64,000 nucleotides of DNA from CAWDMC01 sp963803295 (GTDB taxonomy: Bacteria > Acidobacteriota > Terriglobia > UBA7540), in assembly GCA_963803295.1 (NCBI GenBank), contig CAWDMC010000005.1, positions 186,001 to 250,000 on the forward strand. Reading direction: 5' to 3'. A program made the translations under genes and the position numbers. A model generated the notes under the pieces. It made no database searches. It was not told the DNA's origin and worked only from the letters and a program-made list of their open reading frames with translations. Position 1 is the stretch's first letter. Every line of letters starts with the position of its first letter. Positions 16,247 through 25,101 of this stretch are shown piece after piece.

Positions 16247-17377
16247 ATGCCCATTGTCGATTTGATCTATTTCGATGCGGGAGGAGGGCACCGAAGCGCC
16301 GCCCAGTCTTTGGAGTTGGTGATCCGCGAACGGCACCCGGAGTGGGAGACGCGGCTGGTGAACCTGCAGGAAGTCCTCGATCCGCTTGACGTGCTGCGCA
16401 AGCACACCGGCCTGCGCATCGAGGATGGTTACAATCTGATGCTGAAGCGCGATTGGACCATCGTCGCCGCGCCGCTGCTGCCGGTGCTGCACGCCGTCAT
16501 CCGGTTGTACCACCGCGACCAGGTGCGCGTGATCGAGGCCCATTGGCGCAAAACCCGGCCCGGTCTGGTGGTGTCGGTAGTGCCCAATTTTAATCGCGCC
16601 ATGCTGGAAGCTCTGCGCCGGGTGAGTACGACGGTACCGATGGTCACCGTGCTCACGGATCTAGCCGACTACCCTCCCCACATGTGGATGGAACCGCAGG
16701 AGCAATACTGGATTTGTGGAAGCGAACGCGCGGTCGAGCAGGCGCGTGCTCTGGGCATCGCCGAACGATGGATCCGCCGGACCAGCGGGATGATCGTGCA
16801 TCCGCGATTTTACCAGCCGTTCACGGTCGACCGCGGCGCCGAGCGTAAGAAACTGGGCCTCGATCCCAATTTACCCACCGCAGTGGTGATGTTCGGCGGC
16901 CAGGGTTCCAAAGCCATGCTGGGGATCGCGCGCCGCTTGGATGAGTCAAAGATTGAAGTGCAACTTATCTTGATTTGTGGCCACAACCAGAAGCTTGAAG
17001 TCAGGCTCAAAAAGTTGCCGAGCCGCCTGCCTCGCGCGGTGATCGGCTACAGCAAAGAAGTCCCCTACTTCATGCACCTTTCCGATTTCTTCATCGGCAA
17101 GCCGGGTCCCGGAAGCATCAGCGAAGCAACGGTGATGCAGCTGCCGGCGATCGTGGAGCGGAACATTTCGACCATGCCACAGGAGCGCTACAACGTGGAG
17201 TGGTTGCTTCAAAAACAAGTGGGCTTGGCAGTGCGCAACTTCCGGAGCATTGATGAAGCCGTGGCGCAATTGCTCGATCCGGAGAAACTCGCACGCTATC
17301 GTGCCAATGCTGCCGCCCTCAACAATCAAGCGGTGTTTGAGGTTGTGGACATTCTGCAAGAGATCTGCACTCTTTAG
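16247..17377 (+). CDS. MGDG-synthase family glycosyltransferase (GT28 type)
   Basis: 376 residues from the ATG at 16247, selected because GGAGG (16239-16243) precedes it. The N-terminal domain has IYFDAGGGHRSAAQSL, the MGDG_synth motif. The C-terminal half has the GT-B donor site: AVVMFGGQGSKAM near residue 215, LILICGHN, and DFFIGKPGPGSISEAT near residue 285. Relatives transfer galactose or glucose to diacylglycerol or are MurG-like. It probably makes glycolipid at the cytoplasmic membrane face. The adjacent PAP2 phosphatase and PHP protein are divergent and could share a lipid pathway. The sugar and acceptor cannot be fixed from sequence. Confidence 0.85.
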   Translation: MPIVDLIYFDAGGGHRSAAQSLELVIRERHPEWETRLVNLQEVLDPLDVLRKHTGLRIEDGYNLMLKRDWTIVAAPLLPVLHAVIRLYHRDQVRVIEAHWRKTRPGLVVSVVPNFNRAMLEALRRVSTTVPMVTVLTDLADYPPHMWMEPQEQYWICGSERAVEQARALGIAERWIRRTSGMIVHPRFYQPFTVDRGAERKKLGLDPNLPTAVVMFGGQGSKAMLGIARRLDESKIEVQLILICGHNQKLEVRLKKLPSRLPRAVIGYSKEVPYFMHLSDFFIGKPGPGSISEATVMQLPAIVERNISTMPQERYNVEWLLQKQVGLAVRNFRSIDEAVAQLLDPEKLARYRANAAALNNQAVFEVVDILQEICTL

Positions 17378-17540
17378 AGCGCACCCGAGTCCCTTGGGGG
17401 TTATCCCCTGCTCTGCGGACCAATCTCGAGTCCGTAATAGGCCTCGAAAATCCCTATCGTAAGTTGTCGTTCCGCGGTAGCATAGCCGGCTATCGTTCGT
17501 TCCCACAAATTAGCTCATTCTCGATCGTTCTGGAGGTCCC

Positions 17541-18682
17541 ATGAAGAGGATGATTGCAGGACTCTGGTCCAGAAAGAACTACGAACGATCTGGAAGCACT
17601 GCGGACACAAGGATCAAAGCGCTCAAGGAATGCGTCGTCAAACTGGGAGCGCAGATCAAACAGGAAAAAATCCCGGAGGCCGAGGTCCAGGGGATCCTGG
17701 TGGCGCCGGAATACTTCTTCACCAAACCGGACGCGGGGGATTGGGACGGCGCCGCGTTCCTGGCCAGGGCAATAAGCCAGGCAGACAAGGAGCAAGCCGT
17801 CGCCGGATTCGAAGCCATCAGCAAGTCTTTTCCTTCAATGATGATGATCCCCGGAACCATCGCCTGGAAGAAGCCCCTGGTTCGTCCGGCCACGGAAGCC
17901 CGGAAGAAGATCGCGTTACAGGACAGCGTACCGGTCCACTCAAGACGGCCACCCGGCTGGAAAAGGCCAAGGGGAGCCTTGCGCACGAGCAGTCTTCAAA
18001 GGGCGAGCAAATGGGCGGGGCGAGAAAGCCCAGTCCCGATTTGAGGGGTAACTTGGAGCAGTGGGTTAAGCTCTATTACAGTCCAGCAACCGATGATGAG
18101 CTCGATCAGTTGGTGACAGATGTCCTCCACGATGATAAGGAGCTGCAGGACGTCTTCAACTGGTGCGGTCTCGATAAGAGTCACTATTCGGAGATTCCCA
18201 CCCTGGCTGACAAGATGGCGCTGCTGACCACGGGAAGCTACATCATGCGCAACACCGCTTACGCCCTGCTGAATGGCAAAGTGCGGTTCAAATACAATAA
18301 GCAGGGCGATTTCCACGAAGCGATTGGAGACGGCGGGACCGTTTTCCTTCCGGGCGCAAAGACAGGCATTGCCGTGATTGCCGGCATCAGGTTCGGATTC
18401 GAGATCTGCCTGGATCACAACGTCAGCTATCTCAAACCTCCCGTGGCCGATCCCACCGATGGAAGAGATCTTCATATCGTGACGTCGGCAGCGGTGGAGA
18501 ACAACGACAATCACATGTTCGTGCATCCGGGAGGATATTTTCTGCATGCCTCAACCAATCACGGTTGGACTGCCGTGTATCACAACCACTACAAGAACGG
18601 GCTCACCAGACTGACGCCACCGTACGCCAGTGAGACAGTCGACGGCGACCCGCTGGAATTCTGGAAGATTGAATTGCCCTGA
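17541..18682 (+). pseudogene. nitrilase/carbon-nitrogen hydrolase, single frameshift
   Basis: Starts at the ATG at 17541 (GGAGG about 8 bases upstream). The catalytic triad of the nitrilase superfamily is split over two frames: Glu in LVAPEYFFTKPD near residue 56 in the first frame; then Lys in RFKYNKQGDF and Cys in FEICLDHN in a frame that begins to make sense near 17925 and ends at 18682. The first frame stops at 18044. One single-base indel around 17920-17940 restores a protein of about 380 residues, longer than typical nitrilases because of an inserted charged segment. It is either inactivated or a sequence error; the amide/nitrile substrate is unknown. Confidence 0.7.
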
Positions 18683-18892
18683 GTAACAGGAGCCGACGAG
18701 CGCGGCCCCTGTCATCGTTTGGCTCGCCCGCACGTCCCTTGAGGGCTTCCGGATGGCCGGTATCACCCTACAACCAATGAGGGACTGGACACCACCCCTG
18801 TACCCCTCGCAGGCCGCGGTATTCAAACGAAACCAAAGGAAGGTCATCGACGCGATTGACTCCGAGCGCCCCTCTCGCCCAAAATTGGGTGC

Positions 18893-19813
18893 ATGGCTGA
18901 TGGAGCCAACAGCTCCGCGCTACCTCGGTTCGGAGTCAGGCCCATTCGGACTCTGCTGGGCCGCATTCGCACTACGCTCGAAATGATCAAATTCGAGCAC
19001 TCGGTGTTCGCCTTGCCGTTCGCCCTGACCGGCGCCTTCCTGGCCCTCGGCGGATGGCCAACCTGGCGCCAGATTCTCTGGATCGTCGTGGCCATGGTAG
19101 GCGCTCGCAGCGCCGCTATGACTTTCAATCGCATTGTCGACGTGAGGTTCGATCGGCTGAATCCACGCACCAAAGGGCGTGCCTTGATCTCGGGCAGGCT
19201 AAATAAGGGCTTCGCCGTTGGGTTCACACTTCTCTCCTGCACACTCTTGGTGGTGGGGGCGTGGCAACTAAGTCCGCTTGCCTTCAGGCTTTCGCCGGCG
19301 GCCCTGGCAGTGCTGCTGGGTTATTCATATACGAAGCGCTTCACCTGGTGCTCCCATCTGGTGCTGGGGGTCTGCCTGGGACTCGCGCCCGTTGCCGCTT
19401 GGATAGCGCTACGCGGTGACGTCATGGCGCCCGTCCTGTTGCTGGGCGCGGCAGTCGTCTGCTGGGTTGCGGGCTTTGACTTGATCTATGCCTGCCAGGA
19501 TGTTGCTGTTGACCGGCAGATCGGGCTGCGCTCGTTTCCCGCACGGTTTGGGGTGCCGGCAGCGCTCTACGCCTCGATCGTGTTGCACGCGATCATGCTG
19601 GCGCTGCTCGTGGAGGTGGCTCACCTTTCGCATCTCGGGTGGATCGCCCATGCCGGCCTCGCCGCCGTGGCCGGGCTGCTGTTCTATGAGCACTCGCTGG
19701 TCCGGCCTTCGGACCTCTCCCGCGTGAATGCTGCTTTTTTCACGATCAACGGGTACGTGAGCCTGCTGTTTTTGGTTACGTGGGCCGCGGATTTGTTGGT
19801 CCGTGGTCGATAA
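18893..19813 (+). CDS. UbiA-like polyprenyltransferase
   Basis: 306 residues, ATG at 18893; a later ATG at 18983 would cut into the first conserved helix (LEMIKFEHSVFALPFAL), so the longer form is preferred. There are eight or nine membrane helices with both aspartate-rich prenyl diphosphate sites: NRIVDVRFDRLNPRTKGR near residue 80 and DLIYACQDVAVDRQIG near residue 198. It belongs to the UbiA/MqnP-type subfamily that prenylates the aromatic ring of quinone precursors in the membrane. With ubiX at 13509 it suggests menaquinone synthesis. It reads toward a small convergent hypothetical gene, stop to stop 7 bp apart. Confidence 0.9.
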   Translation: MADGANSSALPRFGVRPIRTLLGRIRTTLEMIKFEHSVFALPFALTGAFLALGGWPTWRQILWIVVAMVGARSAAMTFNRIVDVRFDRLNPRTKGRALISGRLNKGFAVGFTLLSCTLLVVGAWQLSPLAFRLSPAALAVLLGYSYTKRFTWCSHLVLGVCLGLAPVAAWIALRGDVMAPVLLLGAAVVCWVAGFDLIYACQDVAVDRQIGLRSFPARFGVPAALYASIVLHAIMLALLVEVAHLSHLGWIAHAGLAAVAGLLFYEHSLVRPSDLSRVNAAFFTINGYVSLLFLVTWAADLLVRGR

Positions 19814-19820
19814 GAAGGTC

Positions 19821-20090
19821 TTACTGAAGTTGTTTCGATCCCATGACTTCCTGAAAAACCAGTGAATCAAAAATGGCGAGGACGTGCTTGCGATAGGCAA
19901 GAATACGCTCAACCGTCGCCTGGTACCATGGGTCGCGGATAGCCAAGCGGTTCCAGCGGTCGAGCACTTGGGGAGGCACGTCGATGTCTTCCCGGAGCTT
20001 CTCTAGCGGGTAGCCTCGCAGAAAGAGTCCGTAGAAGAAGGCAGCTTCATATCGTGGTTCAGTGAGGTTCGTGTCGGTAGGTAGACTCAT
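19821..20090 (-). CDS. conserved small hypothetical protein
   Basis: 89 residues, soluble and charged, rich in aromatic residues (YEAAFFYGLFLRGYPLEKL, WNRLAIRDPWYQATVERIL). Mostly helical by appearance, with LREDIDVPPQVLDRW resembling a helix-turn-helix-like segment, but no family is recognised. Starts at ATG 20090, upstream of and divergent from ffh. Coding seems likely because the composition is protein-like and the gene fits the space between ubiA and ffh without overlap. Confidence 0.55.
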   Translation of the reverse strand: MSLPTDTNLTEPRYEAAFFYGLFLRGYPLEKLREDIDVPPQVLDRWNRLAIRDPWYQATVERILAYRKHVLAIFDSLVFQEVMGSKQLQ

Positions 20091-20389
20091 ATCGTTCCTT
20101 CAAACAGCCACAACAGCGGCTCGGGAACCATTTGGGTACTCCCGCCGCACTCGCCGGCGCGCCACCCCCCTTTTCGGGGCGCGAAAGGCTATCTTAAACC
20201 CTTTGTCAAGACGGCGACTCCAGTTTTGGGAGACCGCCTTAGGGATTCGCTGGAGCCCTCCGCCCCTCCAAGAGTCGATTGGATGACCTTGGAGTAGATA
20301 TGGACGCGAGCTTTTTGGTGAAGGTTGGCTGGAAGGGCGGAAGTGAAGACTCCTATCTCTCTCTTAGTTAGCCTGGTGTGATCGTTTCC
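20091..20389. other. intergenic region upstream of ffh
   Basis: About 300 bases without a gene. It contains a GC-rich imperfect hairpin around 20158-20182 (CGCG with CCCC pairing to GGGG then CGCG) not followed by a T run. No 4.5S RNA signature (GGAAGCAGCC-type) was found here. Confidence 0.4.
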
Positions 20390-20419
20390 TTGACTTTCCA
20401 GTCAAGCGCAACATAGTAT
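20390..20419 (+). promoter_or_regulatory. candidate ffh promoter
   Basis: TTGACT (20390-20395), 18-base spacer, TAGTAT (20414-20419), about 95 bases before the ffh ATG. The -35 element forms a small perfect hairpin with AGTCAA (20400-20405). Confidence 0.45.
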
Positions 20420-20514
20420 TGGATAATGGTGTCTAGGCCCTGCGAGGCCGCGACGCTCCCGTGTGGCCCAAAAAGGAATACCACTCTGGGTTTCCAAAAA
20501 TTGGTCGATCACCG

Positions 20515-21861
20515 ATGTTTGAAGCGCTTCAAGACAAATTTCAGCGCGTTTTCAAGGACTTACGTGTCCAAGGGGTACTTAACGAGCAGGCCGTTGACGA
20601 AACCCTGAGGGAAGTTCGTTTAGCGCTACTCGAAGCCGATGTTAACTTCAAGGTCGTCAAGGAGTTGCTTGACCGCGTCCGGGTCCGGGCCTTAGGCGAG
20701 GAAGTCCGAGGCAGTCTCAGCCCTGCCCAAGAAGTCATTCGGATCGTGCGGGACGAATTGGTGGATCTGCTCGGTGGCGATGCTGCCCTGCTGAATTTCT
20801 CCCGCGAATACCCGACCGTGTTCCTGATGGTAGGCCTGCAGGGATCGGGCAAAACCACCACTTCTGGGAAACTGGCTCTGTGGCTGTCGAAACGGAAGCG
20901 GCGTCCGATGCTGGTTTCGACCGACGTCTATCGCCCGGCCGCCCGCGAGCAACTGGCGATCATCGCCAAGGCAATTGGCATTCCTGTTTTTGCGGGCGAG
21001 GGCATGGATTCACCCATCGAGCTGGCAATGGCCGCTCGTAAGGACGCTGGCGACCGCGGACATGACGTGCTGATCGTAGATACGGCCGGCCGCTTGCATA
21101 TCGACGAACTGCTGATGCAGGAAGTGACCAACCTGAGGACTCGGCTGCGTCCGACCGAAGTGCTGCTGGTGGCCGACGCCATGATCGGCCAGGATGCCGT
21201 CAAGAGCGCCCAGGAATTCCACGAACGACTGGGCACGACGGGCGTGATCCTATCGAAGCTCGACGGTGACGCGCGTGGCGGCGCGGCTCTTTCCATTCAT
21301 CATGTTACGGGCCAGCCCATCAAGTTTGTCGGCGTCGGTGAAAAATACGACGCGCTGGAGGTCTTTCACCCCGATCGCGTCGTGTCCCGCATCATGGGTA
21401 TGGGTGATGTTCTCTCGCTGATCGAAAAGGCCGAAGAGACGATAGATAAGCAGAAGGCACTTGAGGTCCACCGCAAGCTACAGACAGACACCTTTACACT
21501 GGAGGACTTCCGCGATCAGCTCCGCCAGATGCGCAGCATAGGTTCTGTCGACCAGATGCTGGGCATGCTTCCTAAGATCGGGATTTTCAAAGACGCCGGT
21601 AAAGTCAAGGTGGACGAAAAGGAGTTGATCCACATCGAGGCGATTATCAACTCGATGACCAAGAAGGAACGGGCTCATCACGAGATCATCAATGGGAAAC
21701 GGCGGAAGAGGATTGCCAAAGGTAGTGGCACCAGCGTCCAGCAGGTGAATCAATTACTGAAGCAATACGTGCAGACTGCCCGGATGATGAAGACCTTGAG
21801 CAAGGGTATGTTTGGTCGCCAGTTAAGCAAGATGAAACTGCCGGGAATGCCGGTAAATTGA
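20515..21861 (+). CDS. ffh: signal recognition particle protein Ffh (SRP54)
   Basis: 448 residues from the ATG at 20515; the frame is open further upstream, but MFEALQDKFQRVFKDLR is the usual Ffh start. It has an N domain (residues 1-85) and a G domain with LQGSGKTTTSGKLA (P-loop), DVYRPAAREQL, VDTAGRLHID and ILSKLDGDARGGAALS. The C-terminal M domain is methionine-rich, with GSVDQMLGMLPKI, MTKKERAHHEIINGKRRKRIAKGSG (split here) and GMFGRQLSKMKLPGMP. It binds signal sequences and 4.5S RNA and docks with FtsY for cotranslational insertion. First gene of the ffh-rpsP-khpA-rimM-trmD-rplS-rnhB block. Confidence 0.97.
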   Translation: MFEALQDKFQRVFKDLRVQGVLNEQAVDETLREVRLALLEADVNFKVVKELLDRVRVRALGEEVRGSLSPAQEVIRIVRDELVDLLGGDAALLNFSREYPTVFLMVGLQGSGKTTTSGKLALWLSKRKRRPMLVSTDVYRPAAREQLAIIAKAIGIPVFAGEGMDSPIELAMAARKDAGDRGHDVLIVDTAGRLHIDELLMQEVTNLRTRLRPTEVLLVADAMIGQDAVKSAQEFHERLGTTGVILSKLDGDARGGAALSIHHVTGQPIKFVGVGEKYDALEVFHPDRVVSRIMGMGDVLSLIEKAEETIDKQKALEVHRKLQTDTFTLEDFRDQLRQMRSIGSVDQMLGMLPKIGIFKDAGKVKVDEKELIHIEAIINSMTKKERAHHEIINGKRRKRIAKGSGTSVQQVNQLLKQYVQTARMMKTLSKGMFGRQLSKMKLPGMPVN

Positions 21862-22128
21862 GACCCCAAGTTTACATAGCCCGTTTTTCCGAGGAAATCA
21901 TCTCGTTATTATAAAGTTTGACAGAGCTTTCGATCTTCTGATCGCTTTTGTAATGCAATTGTGACATGATCGCTGTCGTCGGTTCCCGTTGTGGCAGCCA
22001 AGCGTCAGCAGGGTCAAGTGATACGACATCAAATGCGCCGGCCTGCGAAGCCCGGAATGGCTATTTTACCGACTCCCGGCGAAGCAAGGAGTTGGCCGGG
22101 AACTGTAGACTTGAGGGGGTTTTCTTTG

Positions 22129-22395
22129 TTGAGAATACGATTGGCTCGAACCGGAGCCAAGAAGCAAGTGAGTTATCGAGTCGTGGTCATCGACCGGGAA
22201 AAGGCGCGCAACGGCCGCTTTGTCGAAATTATAGGACACTATAACCCGCGGCGCAACCCAGCTGAGATCATGGTGAAACACGACCGGGTGGAGTACTGGC
22301 TGAAGAAAGGCGCACAGCCTTCTGAGACGGTCCGCAGCTTTTTGAAGAAGAGCCCGACGGCACCTGCGAATACGGAGGCTACAAGCCAGAGTTAG
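22129..22395 (+). CDS. rpsP: 30S ribosomal protein S16
   Basis: 88 residues starting at a TTG at 22129, preceded by GAGGGGG (22113-22119). The open frame reaches 46 codons further upstream, but the S16 family begins with the LRIRLARTGAKKQ sequence directly after this TTG. Other conserved parts are YRVVVIDREKARNGR and EIIGHYNPRRNP. S16 is a primary binder in 30S assembly. It lies 267 bp downstream of ffh and ahead of khpA, the standard bacterial order. Confidence 0.95.
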   Translation: MRIRLARTGAKKQVSYRVVVIDREKARNGRFVEIIGHYNPRRNPAEIMVKHDRVEYWLKKGAQPSETVRSFLKKSPTAPANTEATSQS

Positions 22396-22499
22396 GAGTC
22401 GCCCGTTCATGGCCCGGCACGGGTTCGCCTGCCACTTCGGCTCCACAAGTTCTGTGTAGCAGTGCAACAAGTGACAAGACACCGCCAGGGGAGGGCCAG

Positions 22500-22730
22500 A
22501 TGAAGGAGCTAATCGAAGATATCGCGAAGGCGCTCGTGGATAATCCCGACCAAGTTCAGGTCAAAGCTGTTGAAGGTGAACAGGTTACTGTTTTGGAACT
22601 TCGTGTCCATCAGTCGGACCTGGGTAAGGTTATCGGCAAACAGGGTCGCACAGCCCGTTCGATCCGCACTATTCTGGGGGCAGCGGGTATGAAGCTCAAG
22701 AAGCGCTTCACCCTGGAGATCCTGGAATAA
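22500..22730 (+). CDS. khpA: KH-domain RNA-binding protein KhpA
   Basis: 76 residues, ATG at 22500 with GGGGAGGG about 8 bases upstream. A single KH domain with the RNA-binding GxxG loop in GKVIGKQGRTARSIRTIL near residue 44. KhpA (YlqC) binds RNA, often with KhpB, and affects ribosome maturation and cell-envelope growth. Its place between rpsP and rimM is conserved in many bacteria. Confidence 0.93.
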   Translation: MKELIEDIAKALVDNPDQVQVKAVEGEQVTVLELRVHQSDLGKVIGKQGRTARSIRTILGAAGMKLKKRFTLEILE

Positions 22731-22821
22731 CAGGTCGGCCGGCTGATCGGCCTTGACTTTAACCCACAGTGGGATTTGAAAGGCAGTTTCAGTTCGTCCG
22801 CTGGCTCTAGTTCGAAATCAA

Positions 22822-22845
22822 GGGCAACCCTGGGCAGGGTTGCCC
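22822..22845. other. perfect 10-bp hairpin between khpA and rimM
   Basis: GGGCAACCCT (22822-22831), loop GGGC, AGGGTTGCCC (22836-22845). It is very stable but not followed by a T run, so it is not a standard intrinsic terminator. It sits in an unusually long 247-bp gap inside the operon and may be an RNA processing or stability element. Confidence 0.5.
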
Positions 22846-22977
22846 CACATCCGAAGAGAGTCGGACTATCGCAACTGCCTATGGCCGTCTAGGCGCGAGG
22901 CGTTCCCGTCGCCCCTCCAGCTCAGAGGCACGATTCATTACGACCTGAGGCCTTGAAAGCTTGACAAGTCCAATCCC

Positions 22978-23562
22978 TTGAACAATCCTTTGCCGGCGCA
23001 CTCTCCCGAATTTTTGGCGGTAGCTCTAATCGTTCGTCCTCGGGGCCGCAAAGGCGAAGTTATAGCCGAGATTCTCACGGACTTTCCTGAACGTTTCGAG
23101 CAACTACGACAGGTCTATTTGGAGACCCCCGGCGAGCGTCCAGAACTTGCGCATGTGGAGCGCGCCTGGCTTCACCAAGGGCGCGTTGTCCTGAAGTTGG
23201 CAGGCGTTGACTCGATGGGCGAGGCAGAAACCCTTCGAGGCCGGCATCTTCTCGTACCGTATGGCGATCGTATTCCGCTTGCGGAGGGACGCTACTATGT
23301 GGCGGATTTGGTGGGCTGCCGCGTGGTGCGTAGACTCCCCGGCTCGGAACAGGAGATCGGCTTGGTCACAGAAGTCGAAGCCACCGGGGGAGTGGATCTG
23401 CTCCACGTAGCCGCATCCGGAGGCAAAGACGGTCGGGATGACGAGATCCTTATTCCGCTAGCCGCGCAAATCTGCACAAGCATCGATCCCGAAGCCCGGT
23501 TGATCGTGGTGAATCCGCCGGACGACCTTTTGGAATTAAACCGGCAGGGCCGGCAGGGATAG
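22978..23562 (+). CDS. rimM: ribosome maturation factor RimM
   Basis: 194 residues, TTG start at 22978 with only a weak ribosome site. It has an N-terminal barrel with the FLAVALIVRPRGRKGEVIAE opening and a LRGRHLLVPYGDR segment. A C-terminal PRC barrel contains GRYYVADLVGCRV, IGLVTEVEATGGVDLL and ILIPLAAQICTSIDPEARLI. RimM binds S19 and helps 30S head maturation. The gap to trmD is 76 bp and the order is standard. Confidence 0.93.
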   Translation: MNNPLPAHSPEFLAVALIVRPRGRKGEVIAEILTDFPERFEQLRQVYLETPGERPELAHVERAWLHQGRVVLKLAGVDSMGEAETLRGRHLLVPYGDRIPLAEGRYYVADLVGCRVVRRLPGSEQEIGLVTEVEATGGVDLLHVAASGGKDGRDDEILIPLAAQICTSIDPEARLIVVNPPDDLLELNRQGRQG

Positions 23563-23638
23563 GGGGCCTTGCCTACCTTTCGGTGCCTGGAATACGGTAG
23601 CGCGACCCCACACAATGAGAATCTGATAGTCGAGGGCG

Positions 23639-24520
23639 ATGGTTTTCGATATCATAACTATCTTCCCGGATTTCTTCCGCAGCATCCTGGAACATGGCGT
23701 GCTCAAGCGGGCGCTCGGGGGAGGGCAGATCGACATACGCATTCACGATCTGCGAGATTTCACCCATGACGTCCACCGCACGGTGGATGATCGGCCGTTC
23801 GGCGGCGGTCCCGGCATGGTTTTGAAGCCGGAGCCGCTATTCCTGGCGGTGGAGGCGATCCGGTCCGAAGGGGCAAGAAACTCCGAAGCGATTCCCGCAG
23901 AGCGACAGGAATCAAGGCTGGACTTACCGGTGATACTGCTGACACCCCAAGGGCGCCTGTTGCGCCAACCCCTCGTCGAGAGCCTGGCGTCGGAATCGCG
24001 CCTGGTACTTATTTGTGGGCGGTACGAGGGCGTGGATCAGCGAGTCACGGAATTCCTGGTCACCGACGAGATCTCCATCGGCGACTACGTACTGAGCGGG
24101 GGAGAACTGGCTGCGGCTGTCGTCATGGAGAGCTGCACGAGGCTCCTTCCTGGCGTAATGGGCAACGAGGAATCGGGATGTTGCGAATCCTTTGCAGCTG
24201 CCATGCCATCTAGCCGTGGCCATCGGGACGAGACCTTCCCGGCAGGACTACAGGCCGATTCCGCAACGGGTGCTCCAACCGTGACGCAGGGACGCAAGCC
24301 GGTGGCGGAGTTGCTCGATTTTCCGCACTACACCCGTCCTGCCGATTTTCGTGGGATGCGAGTGCCCGAGGTGCTGCTTTCGGGCAATCACGAGCAGATT
24401 CGGAGATGGCGTCGTCGCCAATCTCTTAAACGGACGTGGCGCCGACGGCCTGAATTGCTTCAGCACTTCCCCTTAGGGGAAGAAGACCGGCGCATGCTGG
24501 AGGAAATCCGAGAAAGCTGA
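23639..24520 (+). CDS. trmD: tRNA (guanine-N1)-methyltransferase TrmD, with internal insertion
   Basis: 293 residues, against about 230-255 in most bacteria. The SPOUT knot is intact: DDRPFGGGPGMVLKPEPL near residue 50, LICGRYEGVDQRV near residue 123, SIGDYVLSGGELAA near residue 147, and the C-terminal LLDFPHYTRPADFRG near residue 230. The extra length is mostly an insertion of roughly 40 residues between LLPGVMGNEESG and LLDFPHY, plus a short insert near residue 78. TrmD makes m1G37 in tRNA, preventing frameshifts. Start ATG at 23639. Confidence 0.95.
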   Translation: MVFDIITIFPDFFRSILEHGVLKRALGGGQIDIRIHDLRDFTHDVHRTVDDRPFGGGPGMVLKPEPLFLAVEAIRSEGARNSEAIPAERQESRLDLPVILLTPQGRLLRQPLVESLASESRLVLICGRYEGVDQRVTEFLVTDEISIGDYVLSGGELAAAVVMESCTRLLPGVMGNEESGCCESFAAAMPSSRGHRDETFPAGLQADSATGAPTVTQGRKPVAELLDFPHYTRPADFRGMRVPEVLLSGNHEQIRRWRRRQSLKRTWRRRPELLQHFPLGEEDRRMLEEIRES

Positions 24521-24667
24521 ACCCAGTTGTCGCCTTTGAGCACCTTCGCCATGGCTGAAGGCATGCCCTGACGGGAGCCAAGCCCGCTTTATTCTGTAGT
24601 CCTTGTCGGGCTTCTCGACGTTGACGGCAAGTGAAGACTGATACGGCAACTGAGCAGGAGAATCGCT

Positions 24668-25015
24668 ATGAACATGATCGAGAAAATCGAACAGCAGCAA
24701 ATGAAGACGGACCTTACCAAATTCGTTCCTGGGGACACCGTCCGCGTGCACGTAAAGATCAAGGAAGGCGACAAGGAACGCATACAGGTGTTCGAGGGAA
24801 TTGTGATTCGCCAGCGCCACGGTGGAGGTCATGCAACCTTCACGGTGCGTAAGATCTCGTTCGGCACCGGCGTGGAGCGCATCTTCCCGCTGCACTCGCC
24901 CATGATTGAGAAGATCAACGTCGTGCGCTCGGCTCGCGTGCGTCGCGCCAAGTTGTACTACCTGCGCGGCCTTAAAGGAAAAGCGGCGCGTCTCAAGGAG
25001 CGGAGCAACAAGTAG
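24668..25015 (+). CDS. rplS: 50S ribosomal protein L19
   Basis: 115 residues, ATG at 24668 with CAGGAG about 9 bases upstream. Typical L19: FVPGDTVRVHVKIKEGDKER, QVFEGIVIRQRHGGGHATFTV, GVERIFPLHSP, RARVRRAKLYYLRGLKGKAAR-like C-terminus (split). It lies at the 30S-50S interface. The 147-bp gap before it holds two inverted repeats (for example CCTTC...GAAGG around 24543-24561) that could form leader structure. Confidence 0.96.
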   Translation: MNMIEKIEQQQMKTDLTKFVPGDTVRVHVKIKEGDKERIQVFEGIVIRQRHGGGHATFTVRKISFGTGVERIFPLHSPMIEKINVVRSARVRRAKLYYLRGLKGKAARLKERSNK

Positions 25016-25101
25016 GATAGGTGTCGGGCGCAGGAAACACCCGGTGCTTTGCACCTTACCCCTCGCCCGCCGAAACGTTGAGACCGGAAACTTCTTTCCC
25101 G

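Noticed and set aside
20091..20514. Possible 4.5S RNA next to ffh
   Set aside because: The conserved SRP-RNA apical motif was not found on either strand in the gap.
22731..22977. Terminator after khpA
   Set aside because: The strong hairpin at 22822-22845 lacks a T run, so it was listed as a hairpin only.
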